A stretch of DNA of 64,000 nucleotides, taken from Streptomyces sp. R41 (GTDB lineage Bacteria > Actinomycetota > Actinomycetes > Streptomycetales > Streptomycetaceae). The notes beneath the pieces are model-generated. The model did no database searches, was not told the DNA's origin, and worked only from the letters and a program-made list of their open reading frames with translations. The stretch covers positions 7,237,001 through 7,301,000 of the forward strand of contig NZ_CP163443.1 in assembly GCF_041053055.1 (NCBI RefSeq). Reading direction: 5' to 3'. Positions 7,349 to 20,259 of the stretch are shown in pieces; the stretch's first letter is position 1, and every line of letters begins with the position of its first letter. The translations under genes were made by a program, and so were the position numbers.

Positions 7349-9829
7349 TTAGGCGGGTCGCAGCCAGATGGTGGCCAGGGGTGGCAGGGTCAGTTGGATG
7401 CTGGCGGGGCGGCCATGGGCGGCGTGGGGTTCGGGTTTGATGGGGTCGGGGTTGAGGACGTCGCTGCCGCCGTAGCGGGCGGTGTCGGTGTTGAGGATTT
7501 CGTGCCAGGCGGGGATGTCTTCGGGGACGCCGAGCCGGTAGCCGTGCCGGACGACGGGGGAGAAGTGGGAGAGGGCCAGCAGGGGGGTGCCGTCGGCGGC
7601 GTGGCGCAGGAAGGCGAAGACGTTGTCGTCGGCGGCGTCGCCGGTGATCCAGGCGAAGCCGGCGGGTTGGGTGTCGCGTTGCCACAGGGCGGGGGTGTGG
7701 CGGTAGATGCCGTTGAGGTCGCGGACGAGGTCGCGCACGCCGCGGTGGTCGGGTTCGGCGCTGTAGGCGGGGTCGAGGAGCCACCAGTCGGGGCCGTGTG
7801 CCTCGGACCATTCGGCGCCCTGGGCGAACTCCTGTCCCATGAAGAGGAGTTGTTTGCCGGGGTGGGCCCACATGAAGCCGAGGTAGGCGCGGGTGGTGGC
7901 GCGTTGCTGCCACCAGTCGCCGGGCATCTTCGACACGAGTGAGCGTTTGCCGTGGACGACTTCGTCGTGCGAGATGGGCAGGACGTAGTTCTCGCTGTAG
8001 GCGTACACCATCGAGAAGGTCATCTCGTTGTGGTGGTACTTGCGGTGGATGGGCTCATGGGCCACGTAGTCCAGCGAGTCGTGCATCCAGCCCATGTTCC
8101 ACTTCAGCCCGAAGCCAAGACCCCCGAAGCCACCGGGGCCGATGTGGTCGGTGGCCCGCGTGACGCCGTCCCACGCCGTGGACTCCTCGGCAATGGTCAC
8201 GACTCCGGGGTTGCGGCGGTAGACGGTGGCGTTCATCTCCTGGAGGAAGGCGACCGCGTCGAGGTTCTCCCGGCCGCCGTGTTCGTTGGGGACCCATTGG
8301 CCCGGCTCGCGGGAGTAGTCGAGGTAGAGCATGGAGGCGACCGCGTCCACCCGCAGCCCGTCGATGTGGAACTCCTCGCACCAGTACACCGCGTTGGCGA
8401 CCAGGAAGTTGCGCACCTCGCGGCGTCCGTAGTCGAACTCCAGGGTGCCCCAGTCGGGGTGCGCGGCCCGCAGCGGGTCCTCGTGCTCGTACAGGGTCCG
8501 TCCGTCGAACTCGGCCAGGGCCCAGTCGTCGCGCGGGAAGTGTGCGGGCACCCAGTCCATCAGCACGCCGATCCCGGCCCGGTGCAGCGCGTCGACCAGG
8601 TGCTTGAAGTCGTCCGGGGTGCCCAGCCGGGCCGTGGGCGCGTAGAACCCGGTGACCTGATAGCCCCACGACCCGCCGAAGGGATGCTCGGCGATCGGCA
8701 TCAGCTCCACGTGGGTGAAGCCCAAGTCCGAGACGTAGGAGGGAAGTTGATCGGCCAGCTGGCGGTACGTCAGCCCGGGCCGCCAGGACGGCAGATGCAC
8801 CTCGTAGACCGAGAACGGGGCTTCGTGTGCGGGCCTCAGTGCCCTCCCGGACATCCACTCCGCGTCCCGCCACACATGATGGGAGGCGTGGACGATCGAC
8901 GAGGTGTTCGGCGGAGCCTCGGTGCGGCGGGCCATCGGGTCGGCGCGCAGCGTGCGCGTACCGTCGGGGCGGGTGATGTCGAACTTGTACAGCTCGCCCT
9001 CGCCGATCGAGGGCACGAACAGCTCCCACACCCCGGAGGAGCCCAGCGACCGCATCGGGTATCCCGTGCCGTCCCAGAAGTTGAAAGTGCCGGCCAGGCG
9101 TACGCCGCGTGCGTTGGGGGCCCACACCGTGAAGCGGGTGCCGGTCACGCCCTGGTGCACCATCGGCTCCGCGCCGAGCGCCCGCCACAACTGCTCGTGC
9201 CGGCCCTCGCCGAGCAGATGCAGATCGAACTCGCCGAGCGCGGGCAGGAAACGGTACGCGTCCTCGGTCTCCAGAACCGTCCCCTCGTACGCCACGACCA
9301 GCCGGTACGACTCCGGGACCGCGCGCAGCGGCAGCAGACCCGAGAAGAAACCGTCCCCGTCGTCGTGCAACTCGGCGCGCAGGTCGTCCGTCACGACGGT
9401 CACCGCCAGCGCGTACGGGCGGAAGGCGCGGAAGGCCACCCCGCCCTGCACCGGATGGGCTCCCAGCACACCGTGCGGATCGTGATGTGTGCCGTTGAGC
9501 AGTCGCTCCCGGTCACCGGGGTCGACGCCGGCGAACACGGGAGCGCTGTCGGCGGCAGGCTCCGGCGCCTTCTTCGAAACCTTCGCGGCCTTGCTCACGG
9601 TGGCCTTCTTCCCGGCAGCCGCGCTCCCGGCGACCTTCTTTGCAGCGGCCTTCTTACCCACGGCAGCCGTCTGCGCGGCGGCGGCCTTCTTACCGGCGGC
9701 GGACTTCTTGGCCGTCGTTTTCCCCTCAGCGGCCTTCTTCACCGCCGTCTTCTTCGCGGCAGCCGACTTCTTCGTACCGTTCTTCTTCGGACTGTCGGGA
9801 CTGTCGTCGGACGGAGGGCGGGGAGTCAC
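7349..9829 (-). CDS. glgB: 1,4-alpha-glucan branching enzyme
   Basis: 826 residues from GTG 9829 (GAGGAGG eight bases upstream). It makes alpha-1,6 branches in the glucan built by GlgE. Residues 15-90 are a Lys/Ala-rich, histone-H1-like low-complexity tail. Then come N-terminal beta-sandwich domains ([25 protein letters not shown]) and the GH13 barrel with nucleophile Asp in GLRVDAV (near 490), acid Glu in IAEEST (near 546) and Asp in ISHDEV (near 620). About 100 residues longer than E. coli GlgB, mostly because of the tail. Last gene of the glgE-treS-mak-glgB run, 44 bp after mak. Confidence 0.96.
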   Translation of the reverse strand: MTPRPPSDDSPDSPKKNGTKKSAAAKKTAVKKAAEGKTTAKKSAAGKKAAAAQTAAVGKKAAAKKVAGSAAAGKKATVSKAAKVSKKAPEPAADSAPVFAGVDPGDRERLLNGTHHDPHGVLGAHPVQGGVAFRAFRPYALAVTVVTDDLRAELHDDGDGFFSGLLPLRAVPESYRLVVAYEGTVLETEDAYRFLPALGEFDLHLLGEGRHEQLWRALGAEPMVHQGVTGTRFTVWAPNARGVRLAGTFNFWDGTGYPMRSLGSSGVWELFVPSIGEGELYKFDITRPDGTRTLRADPMARRTEAPPNTSSIVHASHHVWRDAEWMSGRALRPAHEAPFSVYEVHLPSWRPGLTYRQLADQLPSYVSDLGFTHVELMPIAEHPFGGSWGYQVTGFYAPTARLGTPDDFKHLVDALHRAGIGVLMDWVPAHFPRDDWALAEFDGRTLYEHEDPLRAAHPDWGTLEFDYGRREVRNFLVANAVYWCEEFHIDGLRVDAVASMLYLDYSREPGQWVPNEHGGRENLDAVAFLQEMNATVYRRNPGVVTIAEESTAWDGVTRATDHIGPGGFGGLGFGLKWNMGWMHDSLDYVAHEPIHRKYHHNEMTFSMVYAYSENYVLPISHDEVVHGKRSLVSKMPGDWWQQRATTRAYLGFMWAHPGKQLLFMGQEFAQGAEWSEAHGPDWWLLDPAYSAEPDHRGVRDLVRDLNGIYRHTPALWQRDTQPAGFAWITGDAADDNVFAFLRHAADGTPLLALSHFSPVVRHGYRLGVPEDIPAWHEILNTDTARYGGSDVLNPDPIKPEPHAAHGRPASIQLTLPPLATIWLRPA

Positions 9830-9873
9830 GGGCAGGGCCTCCTCGGCAGGATGAGGTGGGGAAGGGGGAAAGG

Positions 9874-11307
9874 TCAGGGCGATGCGGCGAGTCGGCGTAT
9901 CGCCGCCATCGGCACCGGCAGCCAGTCGGGCCGGTGCCGGGCCTCGTACAGGACTTCGTAGACCGCCTTGTCCGTCTCGTAGGCGCGCAGCAGTAAGGGG
10001 TCGGTGCGCGGGTCGACGCCGGAGACCTCGGCGTACCCGGTGCAGTAGGCGGCCCGGCAGGCGTCGGCCCAGCCGGCTACCGGGGGACGGTGCGAGTGGG
10101 CCGCGTAGTCGAAGGAGCGGAGCATGCCCGCGATGTCCCGCGCCGGAGGCTGTGGCATGCGGCGTTCGGCCAGGGGTTTCGACGGCTCGCCCTCGAAGTC
10201 GATGAGGGACCACTGCCCGGACGGTGAGCGCAGGCACTGGCCGAGGTGCAGATCGCCGTGGATGCGCTGCGCGGTCCAGGTGTGGCCCTCGGCGGCGAGG
10301 TCGGCCAGCGCCTCGAAGGCGCTCCGCAGCCCGGGAGCGTACGGACGCAGCGCCGGCACCGCCTGCGCGGCCGCCTCCAGGCGCTCGGTCATGCCGTCGA
10401 CCAGCAGTCGCATCTGAGCGTGGCCCAGCGTGACCGTGGGCAGCGCGCGGGCGAGCGCCGTGTGCACCTCGGCGGTCGCACGGCCCAGCGCCCGCGCCTC
10501 GGAACCGAAGCCACCGGGGTCGCCGAAGCCGCTGAGGTCGCCGAAGTCCTCACCCTTGGCCAGCTCGCGCAGCGCCAGCTCCCAGCCGTCCGTGGCGCCC
10601 CGCACGAAGGGCTGGAGCACACCGAGTACGTACGTCTCCTCGCCGAGGTCCGCCATCATCCACGCCGCCGGAGCCGGTACGCGGGCGCAGCCCTCGCGGG
10701 ACAGCATGAGCGGAAGCTCCAGGTCCGGGTTGGTCCCCGGCACCATCCGGCGCAACAGCTTCAGGATGAACGTATCTCCGTAGACTATGGACGAGTTGGA
10801 CTGCTCCGAGGTCACCAGGCGCGGCACCAGATCGTCCCGGATCTCCTGCCGCCGGTCACGCTCGAAGCGCAGCTCCCCGATGCGGGCCTGTGTGCGCAGC
10901 GCTTCGAGGAGGACGTCGGCGGGGCGCGGGTCGTGCAGCGCCTCGTACACCGTGCGACCGGCCAGCGGCCCCTCCTCCAGATGCCCGATCAGCGCGGGCG
11001 CGAGCCGCGGCGGGAGAGCCTCGCGTACGCCGATCAGCAGCTGGTAGCAGTCCCCGGGGTGCGGGGCGGCACCCTGGGTGGGGGTGAGCGGCTGATGTGC
11101 GCGAACGAGCAGGTGCAGCAGACCCAACGTGGCCGTGGGTGGCAGTAGTTCCACCCCCGCCACCAGCGAGAATCCGGTCACCGGACGCCCTTTGCCCGCG
11201 AACCACCGCTGCCGCGGCAGCCACTCCCGCAGCAGCGGATCGAGGGAGTCGAGCAGTTCGGGGCGTGCGACGGCGGCCGTGGAAGAGTGGGTTACGGCTT
11301 CCGACAT
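9874..11307 (-). CDS. mak: Maltokinase (Mak/Pep2)
   Basis: 477 residues from ATG 11307, with AAAGGA upstream. Phosphorylates maltose with ATP to maltose-1-phosphate, the GlgE substrate. An N-terminal cap ([19 protein letters not shown]) precedes the aminoglycoside-phosphotransferase-like fold with catalytic loop IHGDLHLGQ (near residue 350) and metal-binding IDFEGEP. The WF.GKGR N-terminal motif is typical of actinobacterial maltokinases. The gene lies between treS and glgB, the usual order in Streptomyces. A hairpin at 11405-11430 separates it from treS and could set relative expression. Confidence 0.95.
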   Translation of the reverse strand: MSEAVTHSSTAAVARPELLDSLDPLLREWLPRQRWFAGKGRPVTGFSLVAGVELLPPTATLGLLHLLVRAHQPLTPTQGAAPHPGDCYQLLIGVREALPPRLAPALIGHLEEGPLAGRTVYEALHDPRPADVLLEALRTQARIGELRFERDRRQEIRDDLVPRLVTSEQSNSSIVYGDTFILKLLRRMVPGTNPDLELPLMLSREGCARVPAPAAWMMADLGEETYVLGVLQPFVRGATDGWELALRELAKGEDFGDLSGFGDPGGFGSEARALGRATAEVHTALARALPTVTLGHAQMRLLVDGMTERLEAAAQAVPALRPYAPGLRSAFEALADLAAEGHTWTAQRIHGDLHLGQCLRSPSGQWSLIDFEGEPSKPLAERRMPQPPARDIAGMLRSFDYAAHSHRPPVAGWADACRAAYCTGYAEVSGVDPRTDPLLLRAYETDKAVYEVLYEARHRPDWLPVPMAAIRRLAASP

Positions 11308-11404
11308 GGCGTCGCGTCCTTTCCCCAGAGATCCAGGGACCCACAGACCCAAGACCCGGAGATTCGGGACCGGGGGAGTCGGGGTGTTAGTGATGCGTGC
11401 CCAG

Positions 11405-11430
11405 GGCGGGGCGGGAGAAACCGCCCCGCC
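11405..11430 (-). terminator. Intra-operon hairpin between treS and mak
   Basis: Perfect 10-bp stem (GGCGGGGCGG/CCGCCCCGCC) with a GAGAAA loop, 10 bp beyond the treS stop and about 100 bp before mak. There is no U-tract, so it may be a partial terminator or an mRNA-stabilising stem rather than an operon end. Confidence 0.55.
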
Positions 11431-11439
11431 GTCCGGGTT

Positions 11440-13136
<1,697 letters not shown>

Positions 13137-13140
<4 letters not shown>

Positions 13141-15293
13141 GTTGTGGGTGACCCTCCGATCTGCGGTGAGGACGGTCGCAGGACGGTGAGGATGTGCGCG
13201 GGCCTATGCCCTGGCTCGAGACGCACATAGTTGGCCCTGCCCCAGTGGTAGGTCTCGCCGGTGAGCTCGTCGCGCACCGGCACGGACTCGTGCCAGTCCA
13301 GGCCGAGTTGCGGCATGTCCAACGAGACCGTGGCCTCCTGGGTGTGGTGAGGGTCGAGGTTGGCCACCACCACAACCGTGTTCGAACCGCGTGCGTCCGC
13401 TACAGACTTCGAGTAGGCGATCACCGCCTCCTTGTCCGTGTGATGGAAATGGAGGTCGCGCAACTGACGCAGCGCGGGGCTGCGCCGCCTGATCGCGTTG
13501 AGCGCGCCCACCAATGGCGCGATGCTACGTCCGTCACGCTCCGCCGACTCCCAGTCGCGCGGCCGCAGTTGGTACTTCTCGGAGTTCAGATACTCCTCGC
13601 TGCCGTTGCGCAGCGGGGTGTTCTCACAGAGTTCATACCCACTGTAGATCCCCCAGGTCGGAGACAGCGTCGCGGCGAGAACCGCCCGTACCTCGAAGGC
13701 CGGCCGACCGCCTCGCTGCAGGAACTCGTGCAGGATGTCCGGGGTGTTGACGAAGAAGTTGGGCCGCATGTACGCGGCGGCCTCGCCCGACAGCTCGGTG
13801 AGGTAGTCGGTCAGCTCCTCCTTGCTGTTGCGCCAGGTGAAGTAGGTGTACGACTGCTGGAAGCCGATGGCCGCGAGCGTGTGCATCATCGCCGGGCGGG
13901 TGAACGCCTCCGCCAGGAAGACCACGTCGGGGTCGGTGCGGTTGATGTCCGCGATCACCTGTTCCCAGAACACCACCGGTTTGGTGTGCGGATTGTCGAC
14001 ACGGAAGATCCGTACGCCATGGCTCATCCAGTGCCGCAGCACACGCAGCGTCTCCTGGACCAGGCCCGGCATGTCCTTGTCGAAGGCGATCGGGTAGATG
14101 TCCTGGTACTTCTTCGGCGGGTTCTCGGCGTACGCGATCGTGCCGTCCGACCGGTGGTGGAACCACTCGGGGTGCTTCTCCACCCACGGGTGGTCGGGGG
14201 AGCACTGGAGCGCGAAGTCGAGGGCCACCTCCAGGCCGACGCCCGCGGCCCGGCGTACGAACGCGTCGAAGTCGTCGATCGTGCCCAGGTCCGGGTGGAC
14301 CGCGTCGTGGCCGCCCTCCGGGGAACCGATCGCCCAGGGCACACCGACGTCGTCCGGGCCCGCGGACAGACTGTTGTTGGGACCCTTGCGGAAGGTCGTG
14401 CCGATGGGATGGATCGGGGGCAGGTAGACGACGTCGAAGCCCATCTCCGCGATCGCGGGAAGGCGTTCGGCCGCCGTACGGAACGTGCCATGAGGATGCT
14501 CCGGACTGCCCTCCGAGCGCGGGAAGAACTCGTACCAGGAGCCGTACAGCGCCCGCTCCCGCTCCACCTGCAGTGTCAACGGCTCCGAAGACGTGATGAG
14601 TTCGCGCAGCGGATGGCGGGCGAGGATCTCGTCGACCTCAGGGGTGAGGGCGGCGGCGAGGCGGGCCGAGGCGGGGCGGTCGAGGTCGCGCAGCGCGTCG
14701 ACGGTCCGCAGGATCGTGTCCCGGCGGCCCTTGCTCTTCGGCACTCCGGTGGCCGCCCGCTCGTGCAGCCGGGCGCCCTCCTCGAGGACCAGTTCCGTGT
14801 CCATGCCGGCCGGGATCTTGATGCCCGCGTGGTGCCGCCAGGTGGTGATCGGATCGCCCCACGCCTCTACCGCGTACGTCCAGCGGCCCTCCTTCCCGGC
14901 GGACACCGTGGCGCCCCAGCGGTCGGTACCGGGGGCCAGTTCGCGCATCGGGGTCCAGGGGCCGGTGCGGCCGTCCGGATCACGCAGGACGACGTTCGCG
15001 GCCACCGCGTCATGGCCCTCGCGGAAGACCGTCGCCGAGATCTCGAAGGACTCGCCGACCACCGCCTTCGCGGGACGGCGGCCGCCGAGGACGATCGGGC
15101 GGACGTCGACGACGGGGATGCGCCCAACGGTCGTGCCGGTGGTGCTCGTGGTGCCGGTGGTGGGGGCGCGGGTCTCGGCCCTGGTCTCGGCGGAGGGTTT
15201 CTCCGTGGTGCGGGGATCGGCGTCGGTCGTGCGTATGGGGGTTGCGTCGGAGGTGGTCGTCGGGGGTGGCGACGTGTGGTGCGTTGCGGGCAT
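13137..15293 (-). CDS. glgE: Alpha-1,4-glucan:maltose-1-phosphate maltosyltransferase
   Basis: 718 residues from ATG 15293 (MPATHH, AGGAG upstream). Extends alpha-1,4-glucans by two glucose units from alpha-maltose-1-phosphate. GH13_3 signatures: [20 protein letters not shown], nucleophile Asp in [11 protein letters not shown] (near 432), acid Glu in FLAEAFTRP (near 461) and Asp in NTPDILHEF (near 517). These sit about 38 positions later than the commonly quoted S. coelicolor numbering (394/423/480), because residues 6-55 are a Thr/Ala/Pro-rich insert. A GTG at 15128 would remove the insert, but the AGGAG supports 15293. First gene of the four-gene run. Confidence 0.96.
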
Positions 15294-15375
15294 GACCGCT
15301 CCTGTCCGCGTCAACGTGGGTGGGCGGATGAGGGTGTGGGGAGGTGGGGCCTGCGGGGCGTACCGGAGGAGCCTT

Positions 15376-15394
15376 CCCACCCTATTCGGGTGGG
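15376..15394 (-). promoter_or_regulatory. Inverted repeat in the glgE leader
   Basis: CCCACCC-TATTC-GGGTGGG, a perfect 7-bp dyad lying just downstream of the predicted glgE transcription start. It could be an operator or a small RNA hairpin; there is no direct evidence for either. Confidence 0.35.
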
Positions 15395-15410
15395 CAATCC
15401 GGCACTTTGT

Positions 15411-15439
15411 TAACTACTCACGCGTATGTCTACACACAA
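15411..15439 (-). promoter_or_regulatory. Candidate glgE operon promoter
   Basis: On the minus strand TTGTGT (15439-15434) and TAGTTA (15416-15411) are 17 bp apart in an unusually AT-rich patch, immediately after the protease terminator. The predicted start near 15404 would give a leader of about 110 nt. Confidence 0.5.
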
Positions 15440-15472
15440 GACCGGCCTCGTCCTGTGAGGTCGAGGCCGGTC
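15440..15472 (-). terminator. Terminator of the S8 protease gene
   Basis: Perfect 11-bp stem GACCGGCCTCG/CGAGGCCGGTC with an 11-nt loop, 17 bp after the protease stop. Confidence 0.8.
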
Positions 15473-15489
15473 GGTGTCCCCGGGGCCCG

Positions 15490-16692
15490 CTAGGGGTTGT
15501 TGACCTGCAGGAGCTTGTTCGGTGAGCCGAGCCCCGCGCCCGAGATCTTCCCCGAAACGGCCTGTTTTACCAGCGCTTTGGCCACTTGGGCGGGCGTGGC
15601 CCTGGAATGGTCGGCCAGATAGAGCGCGGCCGCGCCCGCCACGTGCGGGCTCGCCATCGACGTACCGGAGAAGGTCGCCTTCCCCGTGTCACTCGCGTAG
15701 GACGCCGAGGTGATCGCCACGCCGGGCGCGAACAGGTCGAGCGCCGAACCGGTGTTCGAGAAGCTCGCCCGTGCGTCCGTCTTGTCGCTCGCGCCGACCG
15801 TGAGGGCCTGGCTGACCCGGGCCGGGGAGTAGAGAGCGGCCGGAAGTCCGTCGTTGCCCGCCGCCACCGCGTAGGTCACTCCGGAGGCGATGGAGTTGCG
15901 GACGGCGGCGTCCAGCTGGGAGTTCGCGAACCCGCCCAGGCTCAGGTTCGCCACGGCCGGTTTCTTCGCGTGCTTGGTCACCCAGTCGATGCCCGCGATG
16001 ACCTGCGCGGTGGTGCCGGATCCGGCGTTGTCGAGGACGCGGACGGCGACGACCTTGGCCTTCTTGGCCACGCCGTACTTGGTGCCCACGATGGTCCCGG
16101 CGACATGCGTGCCGTGCCCGTTGCCGTCCTTGGCCGTCTTGTCGTTGCCGACGAAGTCCCAGCCGTAGCTCGCCCGGCCGCCGAAGTCCTTGTGCGTGAT
16201 CCGGATGCCGGTGTCGATGACGTACGCGGTCACGCCGGCGCCCGCCGATTCGGGCCAGGTGTAGCCCTTGTCGAGCGGCAGGTTCGGCTGGTCGATGCGG
16301 TCCAGGCCCCACGACGGCGGGTTCTTCTGGTAGTGGTCGAGTTCGACCCGGGTGTCCTGGACGACGGAGGCCACGAGGGAGTCGGCCGCGAGCCGCCGGG
16401 CCTGCTTCTCGTTGACCTTCACGGCATAGCCGTTGAGGGCCGTGCCGTAGGTGTGGCTGATTCTCGCCCCGTACTTCTCGGCGATGCCCTTTCCCGCCGA
16501 CGACGGAGCCTGTGTTCCCCCCTTGAGTGTCACGATGTAACTCCCGCTGACGGAACCGGGATCGCCGGCGCCGAGTATCTGCCCCTCCGGGGCGGCGTGC
16601 GCGGGCAGGGTGATGGCCGAAAGCACCGCGGCCGTCGTGACCGCGGTGAGGCCCCCCGCCCAGCGCAGACGCCTCTGTCTCGTCTGTGCCAT
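15490..16692 (-). CDS. Secreted subtilisin-like serine protease (S8)
   Basis: 400 residues from ATG 16692 (GGAGGGG upstream). A Sec signal peptide ([20 protein letters not shown], cleavage likely after AHA) is followed by an inhibitor-I9 propeptide ([11 protein letters not shown] to about residue 115) and a mature domain with catalytic Asp in AYVIDTGI (near 156), His in [11 protein letters not shown] (near 193) and Ser in [11 protein letters not shown] (near 341). The layout matches proteinase K-like extracellular peptidases. It lies between glgE and glgP and is functionally unrelated to them. It has its own terminator and a 370-bp upstream region shared with the divergent glgP. Confidence 0.95.
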   Translation of the reverse strand: MAQTRQRRLRWAGGLTAVTTAAVLSAITLPAHAAPEGQILGAGDPGSVSGSYIVTLKGGTQAPSSAGKGIAEKYGARISHTYGTALNGYAVKVNEKQARRLAADSLVASVVQDTRVELDHYQKNPPSWGLDRIDQPNLPLDKGYTWPESAGAGVTAYVIDTGIRITHKDFGGRASYGWDFVGNDKTAKDGNGHGTHVAGTIVGTKYGVAKKAKVVAVRVLDNAGSGTTAQVIAGIDWVTKHAKKPAVANLSLGGFANSQLDAAVRNSIASGVTYAVAAGNDGLPAALYSPARVSQALTVGASDKTDARASFSNTGSALDLFAPGVAITSASYASDTGKATFSGTSMASPHVAGAAALYLADHSRATPAQVAKALVKQAVSGKISGAGLGSPNKLLQVNNP

Positions 16693-17062
16693 GACTTGAG
16701 TTCCCCTCCTCAACTCGGCGTACGGGGGCCGGAGCCGGCCGAGGTGGGTGGATCCGGCCGTACGCCACCTGGCGAGCCTCTCGTGCGGCGTGAAGCACCA
16801 CAAGGCCGCCCAGGAGGGCGGAATCGGCCATATCGGCCGTGGCGTACGCGTGAAGGTTGCGGCGAATTCCCGCCGAAGTCACATAGTCCGCCCGATCGAC
16901 TGACCGGGCCTCGATGCGCCGTGTTGCGAAGGCACCCTCGCCGCTACCGTCGTGGGTGACGAAGGACGCACAAGGGCGTGTGTCCCTCTTCGGCGTACGT
17001 CCTGCCACATACGCCCTCCTGCCGCCTACGTCCTCCGTTACGTCCTCCGTGAAGGTGGAATT
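16693..17062. other. Divergent intergenic region between protease and glgP
   Basis: No gene seen. It holds both upstream regions. Near glgP, short imperfect copies of TACGTCCTCCGT recur between about 16995 and 17050, and TTGCGA followed about 15 bp later by TACCGT (around 16924-16950) is a weak promoter candidate. Nothing decisive for the protease promoter. Confidence 0.4.
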
Positions 17063-19681
17063 GTGAAGGCAATCCGCAGATTCACCGTTCGACCCGTACT
17101 CCCCGAAGCCCTTCACCCGCTCAGTGACCTGGCACGCAACCTCCGCTGGTCCTGGCATGCCGAGACCCGCGACCTCTTCCAGTCCGTCGACCCGGAGCGC
17201 TGGGCCGCCTCGGACGGCGACCCCGTCCGCCTGCTCGGCAGTGTGTCGACCGGGCGCCTCGCGGAGCTCACCGAGGACCGCCGCTTCCTGCGCCGCCTTT
17301 CCGCGGTCGCCGACGATCTGCGCGACTACGTGACCGGCGACCGCTGGTACCAGTCCCAGTCCTCCGAACTGCCCGCCGCCATCGCCTACTTCTCGCCCGA
17401 GTTCGGCATCACGGCCGCGCTGCCGCAGTACTCCGGGGGCCTCGGCATCCTCGCGGGCGATCATCTGAAGGCCGCCAGTGACCTGGGCGTTCCGCTGATC
17501 GGGGTCGGTCTGCTCTACCGGCACGGCTACTTCCGGCAGACCCTGTCGCGCGACGGCTGGCAGCAGGAGCACTATCCGGTCCTGGACCCGAACGAGCTGC
17601 CTCTGGTGCCCCTGCGCGAATCCGACGGCACCGTCGCCCAGGTCTCGCTGGCCCTCCCCGGCGGACGTGCGCTGCGGGCCCGGATCTGGCTGGCCCAGGT
17701 CGGCCGTGTCCCGCTCCTCATGCTCGACTCCGACGTCGAGGAGAACGACTTCGGCGAACGCGGGGTGACCGACCGGCTGTACGGCGGCGGCAGCGAGCAC
17801 CGCCTGCTGCAGGAGATGCTCCTCGGCATAGGAGGGGTGCGCGCGGTACGGACGTACTGCCGGCTCACCGGCCACCCGCAGCCCGAGGTGTTCCACACGA
17901 ACGAGGGGCACGCGGGCTTCCTCGGCCTGGAGCGGATCGCCGAACTCGCGGACCACGGGCTGGACTTCGAGTCCTCCCTGGAGGCGGTCAGGGCCGGCAC
18001 GGTCTTCACCACCCACACCCCCGTGCCCGCCGGGATCGACCGCTTCGACCGGGAGCTGGTGGCCCGCCACTTCGGTACGGACGCCGAACTCCCGCGCATC
18101 GACGTGGAACGGATCCTGGGCCTCGGCATGGAGACCTACCCCGGAGGCGAGCCGAACCTCTTCAACATGGCGGTGATGGGGCTGCGCCTCGGACAGCGGG
18201 CGAACGGGGTCTCGCTGCTCCACGGTCACGTCAGCCGGGAGATGTTCTCGGGCCTGTGGCCGGGATTCGACCCGGAGGAGGTCCCGATCACCTCCGTGAC
18301 CAACGGCGTGCACGCGCCGACCTGGGTGGCCCCGGAAGTCTTCCGCCTCGGCGCCCGGCAGATCGGCGCGCAGCGCACCGAGGACGCCTTGACGGTCGGC
18401 GGCTCGGACCGCTGGGACGCGGTGGCCGAGATCGCGGACCAGGAGATCTGGGATCTGCGCAGGGTGCTGCGTGAACAGCTGGTGCTGGAGGTACGGGAGC
18501 GCCTGTACGCGTCCTGGCGCCAGCGCGGCGCCGGTAGCGCCGAACTGGGCTGGATCGACGGGGTGTTGGACCCGGACGTCCTGACCATCGGCTTCGCGCG
18601 CCGCGTCCCCTCGTACAAACGCCTGACCCTGATGCTGCGGGACCGCGACCGCCTCATGGATCTCCTTCTGCACGCCGAGCGCCCGATCCAGATCGTGGTC
18701 GCGGGCAAGGCCCATCCCGCGGACGACGGCGGAAAACGCCTGGTCCAGGAGCTGGTCCGGTTCGCGGACGACCCGCGAGTACGTCACCGGATCGTGTTCC
18801 TGCCCGACTACGGGATGGCGATGGCGCAGAAGCTGTACCCGGGGTGCGACATCTGGCTGAACAACCCGCTGCGCCCCCTGGAGGCCTGCGGGACCTCCGG
18901 CATGAAGGCGGCGCTCAACGGCTGCCTGAACCTGTCCGTCCTGGACGGCTGGTGGGACGAGTGGTTCCAGCCCGACTTCGGCTGGGCGATCCCGACGGCG
19001 GACGGTACGGCGACCGACGACGACCGTCGCGATGACCTGGAGGCGGCGGCGCTGTACGACCTGCTCGAAAAGCGCGTGGCCCCCCGCTTCTACGAGCGGG
19101 GCCAGGGCGGCCTGCCCGACCGCTGGATCGAGATGGTCCGCCAGACGCTGACCCACCTCGGCCCGAAGGTGCTCGCGGGCCGGATGGTTCGCGAATACGT
19201 GGAGCGCCTGTACACCCCGGCGGCCCGCGCCCACCGCTCGCTCACCGCGGACACGGCCCGCGAACTGGCCGCCTGGAAGTCCCGCGTCCGGGCCGCCTGG
19301 CCGCAGGTCACCGTCGACCACGTCGAGGCCTCCTCCGCCACGACGACCGCCGAACTCGGCACCACGCTGTCCCTGCGCGTCCGCGTGGGCCTCGGCGACC
19401 TCGCCCCCGACGACGTCGAGGTCCAGGCCGTCGCGGGCCGTGTCGACTCCGACGACCGCATCGCGGACGCGGTGTGCGTGCCGCTGAAACCGGCGGGCGG
19501 CCCGGACCTGGAGGGACGCTGGGCGTACGAGGGCCCGCTCTCCCTGGACCGCACCGGCCCCTTCGGCTACACGGTCCGGATCCTGCCCACGCACCGCTTG
19601 CTCGCGTCGAGTGCGGAGGTGGGGCTGGTGGCGGTGCCGTCGGAGGAGATGGGGGAGGGGGCGGGGGTTCTGATGCGGTGA
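17063..19681 (+). CDS. glgP: Alpha-glucan (glycogen) phosphorylase
   Basis: 872 residues from GTG 17063, with GGTGGA upstream. Releases glucose-1-phosphate from the non-reducing ends of alpha-1,4-glucan using PLP. An N-terminal DUF3417-like segment (RPVLPEALHPLSDLARNLRW) marks the actinobacterial/archaeal GlgP subgroup rather than the E. coli type. The PLP and phosphate region shows as EACGTSGMKAALNG (near residue 614). NEGHAGFL and SVTNGVHAPTW are also clear. It counterbalances GlgE/GlgB synthesis. The stop is followed by an 8-bp stem hairpin shared with the convergent DUF1990 gene. Confidence 0.95.
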   Translation: MKAIRRFTVRPVLPEALHPLSDLARNLRWSWHAETRDLFQSVDPERWAASDGDPVRLLGSVSTGRLAELTEDRRFLRRLSAVADDLRDYVTGDRWYQSQSSELPAAIAYFSPEFGITAALPQYSGGLGILAGDHLKAASDLGVPLIGVGLLYRHGYFRQTLSRDGWQQEHYPVLDPNELPLVPLRESDGTVAQVSLALPGGRALRARIWLAQVGRVPLLMLDSDVEENDFGERGVTDRLYGGGSEHRLLQEMLLGIGGVRAVRTYCRLTGHPQPEVFHTNEGHAGFLGLERIAELADHGLDFESSLEAVRAGTVFTTHTPVPAGIDRFDRELVARHFGTDAELPRIDVERILGLGMETYPGGEPNLFNMAVMGLRLGQRANGVSLLHGHVSREMFSGLWPGFDPEEVPITSVTNGVHAPTWVAPEVFRLGARQIGAQRTEDALTVGGSDRWDAVAEIADQEIWDLRRVLREQLVLEVRERLYASWRQRGAGSAELGWIDGVLDPDVLTIGFARRVPSYKRLTLMLRDRDRLMDLLLHAERPIQIVVAGKAHPADDGGKRLVQELVRFADDPRVRHRIVFLPDYGMAMAQKLYPGCDIWLNNPLRPLEACGTSGMKAALNGCLNLSVLDGWWDEWFQPDFGWAIPTADGTATDDDRRDDLEAAALYDLLEKRVAPRFYERGQGGLPDRWIEMVRQTLTHLGPKVLAGRMVREYVERLYTPAARAHRSLTADTARELAAWKSRVRAAWPQVTVDHVEASSATTTAELGTTLSLRVRVGLGDLAPDDVEVQAVAGRVDSDDRIADAVCVPLKPAGGPDLEGRWAYEGPLSLDRTGPFGYTVRILPTHRLLASSAEVGLVAVPSEEMGEGAGVLMR

Positions 19682-19717
19682 GGTGAGGCGCCGGTTGCGC
19701 GGAGGGCCCCCTCACCT
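19681..19717 (+). terminator. glgP terminator hairpin
   Basis: AGGTGAGG (19681-19688) pairs with CCTCACCT (19710-19717); the inner GCGC-CGGTT-GCGC can form a second stem. It lies between the convergent glgP and DUF1990 genes. Confidence 0.65.
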
Positions 19718-19744
19718 CTCAGGCCTGTCGAATCACCGGGTCCG

Positions 19745-20245
19745 TCAGCTGTCCAGGCCCGCGCACAACCGGCGCAGTACCTTCCCGCACCTCTGGGCGT
19801 ACGCGTGCTGGAGTCCCCGTGTGGCGGCTCCGCCCGCGCGGGCGTACCACTTGGCCGCGCGGCTGAAGGCGGTGATGGTGAGCCAGACGGTGCCGTCGCC
19901 CGTGCGGGTGATGACGAAGGACTCCTCGCCGCACTCGGGATGGCCGGAAAGCGTGCCGTAGGCCCAGGCGGTGCGGCGGGGCTCCTCGGCCGTCCAGACC
20001 ACGCGACAGGGGGCCTTGATGGGGCCGAGGCCGACCGTGACGTCGACTCCGGGGGCCGCCTTGTCCGCGTCGGCGGTGATGCCGACGCCCAGCGCGCGAT
20101 GCATTTCCCAGGTCATGAGGGCCTCGGAGGCGCGGCGGAAGACGGCCTCGCCCTCGCCGATCCGGGAGCGGACGTGCAGTCGGTGGAAGCCCGGCGGGCA
20201 GCGGTCCTCGCGGGTCGCGCCCACGTCCTCGTACGTGTAGGGCAT
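19745..20245 (-). CDS. DUF1990 family protein
   Basis: 166 residues from ATG 20245. Family features are PYTYEDVG at the N-terminus, PPGFHRLHVRSRIGEGEAVF, and ECGEESFVITRTGDGTVWLTI followed by FSRAAKWYARAGG near the C-terminus. The function of DUF1990 is not established. The start has no Shine-Dalgarno; TACGCT ends seven bases before the ATG, so the transcript is probably leaderless, with its promoter overlapping the hairpin that ends the upstream protease gene. Convergent with glgP. Soluble, no signal peptide. Confidence 0.85.
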   Translation of the reverse strand: MPYTYEDVGATREDRCPPGFHRLHVRSRIGEGEAVFRRASEALMTWEMHRALGVGITADADKAAPGVDVTVGLGPIKAPCRVVWTAEEPRRTAWAYGTLSGHPECGEESFVITRTGDGTVWLTITAFSRAAKWYARAGGAATRGLQHAYAQRCGKVLRRLCAGLDS

Positions 20246-20259
20246 GGGGGACAGCGTAA

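Noticed and set aside
15689..19594. A 1301-codon open frame on the minus strand antisense to glgP and the protease
   Set aside because: It is the mirror frame of high-GC codons; amino-acid composition is Arg/Gly/Ala-rich with no domain, and glgP on the other strand explains the region.
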